12,457 nt of DNA from an uncultured bacterium (GTDB lineage: Bacteria; Spirochaetota; Brevinematia; DTOW01): NCBI GenBank assembly GCA_937928175.1, contig CALFVP010000060.1, forward strand, positions 1 to 12,457, read 5' to 3'. Position numbers and translations under genes: made by a program. Below the pieces are notes generated by a model. That model searched no databases, was not told the DNA's origin, and was given only the letters and a program-made list of their open reading frames with translations. Below are positions 7,325 through 12,457 of this stretch, piece by piece. Positions within the stretch are counted from its first letter, which is position 1, and each line of letters opens with the position of its first letter.

Positions 7325-8806
7325 TTACCTTTCGTATTCGTAATAGTACATATCAGCAGGATATTCAACCGAATAAGAAAGAATGTAATTTATTTCCTTT
7401 CCTTTTTCAATTGTTGTTTCTATTGAAAATAGACCTTCTTTCTTTATTTTGTCGTTGTTTTCCACAGGTTTGGGTTCTACTTTGTTTATTTCAACTTTTA
7501 TCTTATCTTCGTACGGTATTGGAATTCTATCTAGTATTGAGAGTTTTATATTTGATGGAAGATTGTTAATTATCGATGTTTTGTAAGTTTTGGATATTCT
7601 TTTGTTTGTTCCTAGGAATTTAGGGTTTTCTATTCTCTCTTCTACTAATTCTCTTTTTATGTTGATTTCTTTTACTGGTATTCCTCGGGTTTCGAAGTAT
7701 CCATTTTTAGGAATTGTTTTTTCTATAGTAATGTTATCTATTTTATTGTCGTAGTACAGTACTTCTAAATTTCCAGGTATTAATGAAATATCTGAGGTGT
7801 TTGATATTCCTAGAGTAAGGATACCGCTTGTGTACTTTGAAGGTATTGCATAGTACTTCTTTTCAATTTTTGTGGGTATTTTATCAAAAATTTTTATTTC
7901 AACTTCGTTTTCTAGAATTAACTCTTTGTTTATTTCCCATAATATTCCTATATCGCTCGTTTTCTCTTCCAGCAACGGTTTAGGTTGATCTAATTCAATT
8001 TCTTCTGGTCCTTCTTCAAGTTTCGAATAAGTTTTAATTATCCCTTTTTTGTAAATAGGTTTATATACGTTTCCAATTAATCTTTTCAAACTAATATCTA
8101 ATATTTCAGGAACCATTTCTGCAGATGTTATTACTATTTTATCAGATTTTATTTTAACTTCTTTTGGTAATGAGAATTTTACACTTAAGGATAATACTTC
8201 TTGGTTTAAATCTAAAGAGTAAGTATTTTCCCATTTGCCTGGTATTTTGTAGTATAGTTTACCTACATTGTTTAGTAGTTTGATCATTTTCATTTTCTCT
8301 TGAAGGTTTTCTATTTCTTTTTTTCTTTCAATTTTTTTTGATTTTTCTTTTTCAAGCTCTGGTATTGTGTTGTTTGTTAAGTTAAATATTTTTTCTTGAA
8401 TTGATTCAAAATTTTCTATCATTGAGTTTATTGTTTTAATGTCCTTTTGGTAAGGAGAGATTAGTATAGAACGTATTAGTTCAGATGAAGTTTTGAGCTT
8501 TTCCACTTCAGATGATAGTAGTTTTATTTTTTTAGTTATATCTTCTATCTCTTTGTTTATATTGTTTAACTCTGCAATAAGAGGTGGTTGAAGTACGTTG
8601 GTTTCGATTATTTCGAGAATTTTGTTGTCCTTTGTTGATATTTCGTATGAAGTGTACGGAATCAGTACTATATTCGTTTTTATATCTGTTGTTACGTATA
8701 CAGCGTCTTTGTAAAAAGTTATAACTGTTTTACAAAAAGATGTCAATGCAAAGAATTTTAAGGATACCACTAGAGAGATTATTTTAAAAACTTTCTTTTT
8801 TATCAT
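7325..8806 (-). CDS. DUF4139 / MuiA-like secreted coiled-coil protein
   Basis: The product has 493 residues. A signal peptide (KKK followed by a hydrophobic stretch, about 1-25) ends in LTSFCK. A cysteine sits at position 25 but phenylalanine precedes it, so a lipoprotein is unlikely. Residues about 78-178 are a charged, lysine/glutamate-rich coiled coil. The C-terminal third carries the DUF4139 pattern: KTYKTSIINNLPSNIKLSILDRIPIP (from about 406), DKIKVEI, and a final GLFSIETTIEKGKEINYILSYSVEYPAD. This architecture (signal peptide, coiled coil, DUF4139) is that of proteins annotated as mucoidy inhibitor A. The biochemical role of the family is not established, and an envelope role is inference. 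A consensus promoter lies immediately upstream. The gene is tail-to-tail with uvrB and divergent from the PASTA gene. Confidence 0.82.
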   Translation of the reverse strand: MIKKKVFKIISLVVSLKFFALTSFCKTVITFYKDAVYVTTDIKTNIVLIPYTSYEISTKDNKILEIIETNVLQPPLIAELNNINKEIEDITKKIKLLSSEVEKLKTSSELIRSILISPYQKDIKTINSMIENFESIQEKIFNLTNNTIPELEKEKSKKIERKKEIENLQEKMKMIKLLNNVGKLYYKIPGKWENTYSLDLNQEVLSLSVKFSLPKEVKIKSDKIVITSAEMVPEILDISLKRLIGNVYKPIYKKGIIKTYSKLEEGPEEIELDQPKPLLEEKTSDIGILWEINKELILENEVEIKIFDKIPTKIEKKYYAIPSKYTSGILTLGISNTSDISLIPGNLEVLYYDNKIDNITIEKTIPKNGYFETRGIPVKEINIKRELVEERIENPKFLGTNKRISKTYKTSIINNLPSNIKLSILDRIPIPYEDKIKVEINKVEPKPVENNDKIKKEGLFSIETTIEKGKEINYILSYSVEYPADMYYYEYER

Positions 8807-8813
8807 AGTGAAT

Positions 8814-8842
8814 ATTATAGGTATTCTTCAATGGTGTTTCAA
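8814..8842 (-). promoter_or_regulatory. Near-consensus sigma-70-type promoter of the DUF4139 gene, leaderless
   Basis: On the minus strand TTGAAA (8842-8837) and a perfect TATAAT (8819-8814) are separated by exactly 17 bp. Only seven bases (8813-8807) lie between the -10 and the ATG at 8806. A normal start point 6-8 bases after the -10 therefore falls at the A of the start codon or one base off. There is no room for a Shine-Dalgarno site. This is the strongest promoter match in the window. Confidence 0.8.
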
Positions 8843-8930
8843 TTGTTTTTTGAAAATTTAGAAAAATGTTAGGAACTAAGTAAAGTCTGAAGAAAGACGA
8901 AAAGGTGTATTTTTGGTAAATTTTATTAAA

Positions 8931-9006
8931 GGGGAGGTTTATAGGAATAACTACGTTTAAAATTGAGTTAAGGAGTAAAAACCATATAGAATATTTTATG
9001 GTATGA
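8931..9006 (+). other. Orphan Shine-Dalgarno and possible 21-codon leader frame
   Basis: GGGGAGG at 8931-8937 is a strong ribosome-binding sequence but no ATG, GTG or TTG follows at the proper distance. At the right spacing stands ATA (8941). Read from there, the frame is open for 21 codons and ends in ATG-GTA-TGA, its TGA (9004-9006) overlapping the PASTA ATG (9003-9005) as ATGA. A second AGGAG lies at 8971-8975, 27 bp before the PASTA start, which is too far to serve it. The frame may be a leader peptide with a non-standard start, a decayed gene, or chance. Nothing else was recognised in the 8843-8930 part of this gap. Confidence 0.25.
8963..8992 (+). promoter_or_regulatory. Possible promoter of the PASTA-rpe operon
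   Basis: TTGAGT (8963-8968) and TAGAAT (8987-8992) are spaced by 18 bp. The expected start would be about 3-5 bases before the ATG at 9003, giving a nearly leaderless message. If this is right, the Shine-Dalgarno-like sequences at 8931 and 8971 would lie outside the transcript. Confidence 0.4.
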
Positions 9007-10061
9007 CAAGGAATTTTTTAGGTTTAGTTATTGATTTTATTAGAGGTTTGCTTGAAAAAGTTGTTAAGTTTTTTTTGAGTATATTTGGTGTTTCGTCAGA
9101 GACTGATTTGCTTTCTGATGAAATTAAGAAATCTTTTGTTTTACTTTCTATTTCTTTATTTGTGTTTTTTGTGTTTTTTGTTGTGTTTTTAGCGATATTT
9201 TTAGTTCCATCTCCGACAGTGAAAGTTCCGAATTTGTTAGGTGATGATATATTGGATGCTATAGCAAAGTTGGAGAATGCTAGGTTAATTCCGAGTGTTG
9301 AGTTTGTTATTTCTCAAGACAAGCCCAGAGGTGAAGTTTTAAGACAAATTCCATACCCTGGTAATATTGTTAGGGAAGGTAAAACTGTAAAAATGTTTGT
9401 GAGTATTGGTAGTGGTGAATTTATTTTACCTGATTTTGTAGGTAAACCACTGGAAGAAGTTAGATCTTTTTTATCATCCAGAGGTGTTTATATATCGTCT
9501 ATTGAGTATGTTAAATCCGAGTATGGTAGAGGTTTAGTTGTTAGAACTTTACCTTCAGCTGGTACAAAATTAAAACCAGGTATGCCAATTACTGTTTTTG
9601 TTAGTACTGGTGTTGAAGATAGTATTCCTATGCCAAACTTGATAGGTTTCAATTACGAAAATGCAGCAATTTTCCTTAGCTCAAAAAATGTTAAGTTTAA
9701 GATGGTGCCAGTGCCGGTTAATGACCCTGGAAGTGATGGAATTGTTCTTGACCATATACCTAAAGAAGGAGAGTTTATAAGTAAAGATTCTTTTGCTGAA
9801 ATTATGGTTGGTGTGTTTGGAGATGAAAACGTATCCCAGAATACTAGGTTTATTCTGTACTATAAAAACTTGTCTGCCTTTTCTAAAGAAGGGGTATCAA
9901 ATTATTACCTTAGTTTTGAGATAGAAGATCAAATAGGAGTAAGAAAGATAAAAAAGAAATTTAATAATCTTTCATCGGTGGTAATACCTTTGAGGTTAAG
10001 AGGAATAGGAAAATTGAAGGTTTATGTAAATGATGAGCTAGTTTTGGAAGAAACACTATGA
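9003..10061 (+). CDS. Membrane-anchored triple-PASTA protein without kinase domain
   Basis: The product has 352 residues. A short cytoplasmic N-terminus with an amphipathic segment (about 5-30) precedes one strong membrane helix (about 45-68, rich in F, V and L). Three PASTA domains follow. They span about 72-137 (VKVPNLLGDDILDAIAKL to VKMFVSIGSG), 139-203 (FILPDFVGKPLEEVRSFL to ITVFVSTG) and 207-272 (IPMPNLIGFNYENAAIFL to EIMVGVFG). An extra beta-rich region of about 80 residues ends the protein. PASTA domains bind peptidoglycan or beta-lactams in Ser/Thr kinases and PBPs (family knowledge), but no kinase or transpeptidase domain is attached here. The protein probably lies in the periplasm, tethered to the inner membrane, as a wall sensor or scaffold (inference). 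Its TGA overlaps the rpe ATG by 4 bp, so the two genes are co-transcribed and probably translationally coupled. No Shine-Dalgarno site lies at usable distance from ATG 9003. Confidence 0.88.
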   Translation: MTRNFLGLVIDFIRGLLEKVVKFFLSIFGVSSETDLLSDEIKKSFVLLSISLFVFFVFFVVFLAIFLVPSPTVKVPNLLGDDILDAIAKLENARLIPSVEFVISQDKPRGEVLRQIPYPGNIVREGKTVKMFVSIGSGEFILPDFVGKPLEEVRSFLSSRGVYISSIEYVKSEYGRGLVVRTLPSAGTKLKPGMPITVFVSTGVEDSIPMPNLIGFNYENAAIFLSSKNVKFKMVPVPVNDPGSDGIVLDHIPKEGEFISKDSFAEIMVGVFGDENVSQNTRFILYYKNLSAFSKEGVSNYYLSFEIEDQIGVRKIKKKFNNLSSVVIPLRLRGIGKLKVYVNDELVLEETL

Positions 10062-10729
10062 ATAATATAAAAGTTTCTCCTTCAATATTTGCAGCAAACT
10101 TTCTAGATATAAGAAAGGAAATTGAAAATCTTGAGAATCTCGGAGTTGATTATATTCATTACGATATAATGGATAACCATTTTGTACCTAATATAAGTTT
10201 TGGACCTTTGATAACTAAGCAAATAGCACAGTCAACAACTATACCAGGTGATGTACATTTGATGATAGATTTATCAAAAAAAAGTGTAGAACCGTTTTTA
10301 GTTATCGATAACGTAGAGATAGTAACTGTCCATTTAGAGGCAAATGGTTTTTCTAGAGAAATTCTGGATTTTGTAAAATCTAGCGGTAAAAAAGTTGGAA
10401 TATCTATAAAACCTGGGACAGCACCAGAGAAAATTAAAGACTTTTTAGATCTCGTTGATTTGGTTTTAGTTATGACAGTAGAACCTGGTTTTTCAGGTCA
10501 AAAGTTTTTAACTCAATCAATAGAAAAAGTAGGTATTGTAAAAGAAATATTAAAAAGTTATAAAAGAGATATTTATCTTGAAGTAGATGGTGGAATAAAC
10601 CTTGAAAATATCAAATTGCTTATAGATAAGGGAGCAAATTTGTTTGTAATAGGGAGTTTCTTCTTTAGTAACAATAACGGTAGAAAAATCTTAGAATACC
10701 TATCTAAATTAAAGTATTCTTCATTGTAA
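10058..10729 (+). CDS. rpe: Ribulose-phosphate 3-epimerase
   Basis: Rpe interconverts D-ribulose 5-phosphate and D-xylulose 5-phosphate in the cytosolic pentose phosphate pathway, using a metal-bound TIM barrel (family knowledge). The 223-residue product has the usual length and all landmarks. These are VSPSIFAANF near the N-terminus (S9), IHYDIMDNHFVPN with metal/catalytic H34 and D36, and DVHLMI with H67. The phosphate-side MTVEPGFSGQKF follows at 139-150, then LEVDGGIN with the second catalytic aspartate D177, and a final VIGSFFF phosphate-binding segment. The usual SAD after the first strand is AAN here. The start overlaps the end of the PASTA gene by 4 bp (ATGA), implying translational coupling. 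The last 9 bp overlap the convergent amidase gene. Confidence 0.97.
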   Translation: MNNIKVSPSIFAANFLDIRKEIENLENLGVDYIHYDIMDNHFVPNISFGPLITKQIAQSTTIPGDVHLMIDLSKKSVEPFLVIDNVEIVTVHLEANGFSREILDFVKSSGKKVGISIKPGTAPEKIKDFLDLVDLVLVMTVEPGFSGQKFLTQSIEKVGIVKEILKSYKRDIYLEVDGGINLENIKLLIDKGANLFVIGSFFFSNNNGRKILEYLSKLKYSSL

Positions 10730-11896
10730 AGGTGTTGCTAATGTGAAACCTTTTGTTTTATTGTATTCAGCTATGAATTCTAGTATTCCATTTGATAACT
10801 TTTCTGAAAAAGAATTTATATAGCTATCCGAGTTTAATAATTTTGCTTCTTCAGGGTTTGAGATATAACCTACTTCTACTAATATGGACGGTACAGGTAT
10901 GTATTTTATTACGTAGAATGGGGCTCCTTTAACTGTAATGTGTTCACCAAAGTTTTTGCTTACAATTTTACTTAGTATTTTACTTTCTTCCATGAGTGCA
11001 ACACTTCTTATCTTACCTATAACTTTTTCAAGATCACTTATTTTTCTTATTTCTTCCTTAGGTATAAACGAATTTTCTAAAACTAAAACTTCTCTGGTAC
11101 TATCATCAACTCCTTGTTCACTTACGTAGTAAATTTCCATACCTTTTTTAGTCCTTACGGGAGAAGCATTTTTGTGTATACTTATAAATATGCCGTATCC
11201 TTTTGTTTTATTAAGAAGGTCGTTAGCGATTTTGGCTCTTTGTTCAAGTGTTAGGTAAATATCAGTTTCTCTTGTTAAAACTACTTTTATTCCCATTTTG
11301 GATAGTTTTTTAGATAGTTCGGAAAAAACTTTCTTTCCGTATTTTAAAGTTAGGTCTTTTTCTTTTATTCCGTTGTGTATGGCTCCTGGATCTTTACCAC
11401 CATGTCCAGGATCTATTATGACGAATTTTATAGGTGTAAAACTACTAGATGTTTCGTTTGTAATCTTTAGTTCATAAAATTTTGTTGAATCTTTTTTGTA
11501 GTTTTCTGTTTTGTTGAAATTATTGGTGTTTGTAAATTTTGAATCTGTTTGAAAGTTTAGTATTCTACATTCTATTTTTAGAAGAGATACTATACTGTCA
11601 ATTGATGATAGTCTTAGGTAATAGTTATAGTTGCTTTTGAGTAGTCCTCCAGGCATTGGTACTACAAAATTGGAATTAATAATAAAAAATTCTCTGTTTT
11701 CAAAAAATTCTAATATATTGCTCTCAAATTTGATTGTAATTTTTGATCTGTATGGGTCATACTCCAAATTTCCTTTGATTGTTTCTGAGAAAGAGAAGAT
11801 TTCTATTAAATCGTTTGTAAAGTTAAAAACTATTTGATTTCCTAAGCTAGTTAAAGTTATAAGAAAAAACACCAGGCTAAGTGTAAGCTTTTTCAT
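10721..11896 (-). CDS. N-acetylmuramoyl-L-alanine amidase (Amidase_3), secreted
   Basis: This zinc enzyme cleaves the bond between N-acetylmuramic acid and L-alanine of the stem peptide in periplasmic peptidoglycan, mainly for cell separation (family knowledge). The product is 391 residues. It has a signal peptide (MKK, then LTLSLVFFLITLTSLGN), a divergent N-terminal beta region (about 20-110), a Ser/Thr/Asn-rich linker (about 115-153) and an Amidase_3 domain (about 156-378). The zinc ligands and catalytic residues are all present: H165 in DPGHGGKDPG, E179 in KEKDLTL, H241 in SIHKNAS, and catalytic E341 in ILVEVGYISNPEE. A helical insertion at about 275-315 lies where Ami enzymes carry their autoinhibitory helix, so activator-controlled activity is possible (inference). 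The N-terminal region resembles an AMIN or copper-amine-oxidase-like wall-binding domain only loosely. ATG 11896 has no Shine-Dalgarno site. It is convergent with rpe and divergent from proC. Confidence 0.93.
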   Translation of the reverse strand: MKKLTLSLVFFLITLTSLGNQIVFNFTNDLIEIFSFSETIKGNLEYDPYRSKITIKFESNILEFFENREFFIINSNFVVPMPGGLLKSNYNYYLRLSSIDSIVSLLKIECRILNFQTDSKFTNTNNFNKTENYKKDSTKFYELKITNETSSSFTPIKFVIIDPGHGGKDPGAIHNGIKEKDLTLKYGKKVFSELSKKLSKMGIKVVLTRETDIYLTLEQRAKIANDLLNKTKGYGIFISIHKNASPVRTKKGMEIYYVSEQGVDDSTREVLVLENSFIPKEEIRKISDLEKVIGKIRSVALMEESKILSKIVSKNFGEHITVKGAPFYVIKYIPVPSILVEVGYISNPEEAKLLNSDSYINSFSEKLSNGILEFIAEYNKTKGFTLATPLQ

Positions 11897-11903
11897 CTTT
11901 GCA

Positions 11904-11933
11904 ATTTTAAATATTCTAAGATTTTAATATAAA
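11904..11933 (-). promoter_or_regulatory. Possible leaderless promoter of the amidase gene
   Basis: On the minus strand TTTATA (11933-11928) and TAAAAT (11909-11904) are spaced by 18 bp. The -10 ends seven bases before the ATG, the same distance as in the DUF4139 gene. The -35 is weak. TAGAAT (11918-11913) is an alternative -10 that would give a short leader. Confidence 0.35.
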
Positions 11934-11971
11934 ATTGAGTAATGGGAAATTGAAATTATTAGTAATCTTAG
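11916..11971. promoter_or_regulatory. Inverted 8-bp motif pair across the amidase/proC divergent promoters
   Basis: CTAAGATT (11916-11923) and its exact reverse complement AATCTTAG (11964-11971) are separated by 40 bp. Read outward along each gene, the shared sequence extends to AATCTTAGMAT. It sits between the predicted -35 and -10 of each divergent promoter. It could be a shared operator or part of the core promoters. Chance is a serious alternative in such AT-rich DNA. Confidence 0.35.
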
Positions 11972-11979
11972 CATAACAT
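11950..11979 (+). promoter_or_regulatory. Predicted promoter of proC
   Basis: TTGAAA (11950-11955) and TAACAT (11974-11979) are separated by 18 bp. The expected start lies near 11986, leaving a leader of about 13 bases that just includes the Shine-Dalgarno site. Confidence 0.45.
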
Positions 11980-11987
11980 TTGTTTTT

Positions 11988-11994
11988 AGGGGAG
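11988..11994 (+). promoter_or_regulatory. Shine-Dalgarno of proC
   Basis: AGGGGAG lies four bases before the ATG at 11999. It fixes that start and is one of only two clear Shine-Dalgarno sites in the window placed before a recognised start codon. Confidence 0.8.
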
Positions 11995-11998
11995 TTTT

Positions 11999-12457
11999 AT
12001 GTCAGATTTTAGTGGTTCTTTAGGGTTTATAGGTTTTGGTAACATGGGGAGTGCTTTAGTTAAGGGTATATTAAGTTCCAAGGTAGAAATTGTACCTAGA
12101 GATAAAATTTACGTTTATGACAAAGATGTTTCTAAGTTAAGTGAAGCTAGAAATCTAGGATTAAAAACACTTGATAGCTCTCTAGAAATTTTTGACAAAG
12201 TTGAAATTATTTTTCTCTGTGTTAAACCTAAAGATTTGTTTACTTCTTTGGAGGAAGTAAAAAAGAATATAGTTAAAAGCAGTAGTGATAGATCTTACAT
12301 TGATGTGGTAAAGAGGAAAGTATTAATATCAATACTTGCTGGGGTTAAGGTTAGTAAGATAAATGAAGCAATAGGTTGTAGTGAAATACCTATCGTTAGG
12401 GTTATGCCTAATACTCCAACTATGGTAGGTGAAGGAGCTTTTGGAGTGTATTTTCCT
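11999..12457 (+). CDS. proC: Pyrroline-5-carboxylate reductase, N-terminal part (runs off the window)
   Basis: The frame is open for 153 codons to the window end. ProC reduces 1-pyrroline-5-carboxylate to L-proline with NAD(P)H, the last step of proline synthesis (family knowledge). The Rossmann nucleotide-binding motif GFIGFGNMGSALVKGIL is at about residues 9-25. It is followed by FLCVKPKD (about 74-81), SILAGVKVSKINEAI (about 112-126) and the family signature region VRVMPNTPTMVGEGAFGV (about 133-150). Those motifs lie in the normal order and spacing, with perhaps 10-15 extra residues (KNIVKSSSDRSYIDVVKRK) before the SILAG strand. The C-terminal dimerisation domain lies outside the window. 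It is divergent from the amidase across 102 bp and has its own promoter and ribosome-binding site. Confidence 0.93.
   Translation, partial: MSDFSGSLGFIGFGNMGSALVKGILSSKVEIVPRDKIYVYDKDVSKLSEARNLGLKTLDSSLEIFDKVEIIFLCVKPKDLFTSLEEVKKNIVKSSSDRSYIDVVKRKVLISILAGVKVSKINEAIGCSEIPIVRVMPNTPTMVGEGAFGVYFP

Noticed and set aside
7322..7327. Shared terminator between uvrB and the DUF4139 gene
   Set aside because: The two stop codons are directly adjacent (TAA then TTA) and no hairpin-forming sequence was found around them.
8869..8898. Small inverted repeats (TTAG-GAA-CTAA and GTCT-N6-AGAC) upstream of the PASTA gene as a riboswitch or attenuator
   Set aside because: Stems are only 4 bp with no T-run or conserved aptamer sequence, so chance is the better explanation.
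10938..11837. Short plus-strand frames opposite the amidase
   Set aside because: They are antisense to intact catalytic motifs of the amidase and have no start signals.
1..12457. Mobile element, toxin-antitoxin, defence system or tRNA/rRNA gene
   Set aside because: No transposase, integrase, restriction, toxin or RNA gene sequence was recognised. All large frames are housekeeping or envelope genes with uniform base composition.

Overview
The window is a strongly AT-rich, gene-dense stretch of a bacterial chromosome. It carries nine protein genes (two cut by the window ends) and no RNA gene, insertion sequence or CRISPR array that I can see. A porin-like beta-barrel start, several signal peptides and a periplasmic amidase point to a bacterium with an outer membrane. 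Arginine is written almost only as AGA/AGG, as expected at very low GC. A PASTA protein lacking a kinase and coupled to rpe, next to DUF4139 and amidase genes, is compatible with a low-GC spirochaete or a similar thermophile-like lineage. That placement is inference from memory of such genomes, not something the sequence proves.

Layout, left to right: the 5' part of a porin-like gene with a repeated QEVKP linker (minus, 1-289); glnE, the bifunctional glutamine synthetase adenylyltransferase/removase (plus, 401-3178); a large secreted lamin-tail-domain protein with a C-terminal sorting-like beta domain (minus, 3165-5198); uvrB (plus, 5306-7324); a DUF4139/MuiA-like secreted coiled-coil protein (minus, 7325-8806); a membrane-anchored triple-PASTA protein overlapping rpe by 4 bp (plus, 9003-10729); an N-acetylmuramoyl-L-alanine amidase (minus, 10721-11896); and the 5' part of proC (plus, from 11999). 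Orientation alternates at every gene except the PASTA-rpe pair. The three convergent junctions overlap by 14 bp, abut at 0 bp, and overlap by 9 bp, and none shows a terminator hairpin.

The functions are mainly housekeeping and cell envelope: nitrogen control (GlnE), DNA repair (UvrB), peptidoglycan sensing and remodelling (PASTA, amidase), the pentose phosphate pathway (Rpe), proline synthesis (ProC) and surface or secreted proteins (porin, lamin-tail protein, DUF4139 protein). They do not form one pathway.

The most unusual structure is at 5018-5198. Eight copies of a perfectly phased 24-bp repeat form the start of the lamin-tail gene. Each copy carries an essentially invariant 13-bp palindrome with its own GTG codon, so the array lengthens a signal peptide to about 73 residues. 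The variable bases fall outside the palindrome and change amino acids, which suggests the DNA or RNA is what is conserved. A second, 15-bp tandem repeat lies just upstream (5226-5279) and appears to supply the -35 boxes of both divergent promoters. Several genes (muiA-like, lamin-tail, uvrB, possibly the amidase) have a -10 box only 6-8 bp before the start codon and no Shine-Dalgarno sequence, implying leaderless mRNAs. The porin and proC genes instead have strong Shine-Dalgarno sequences.
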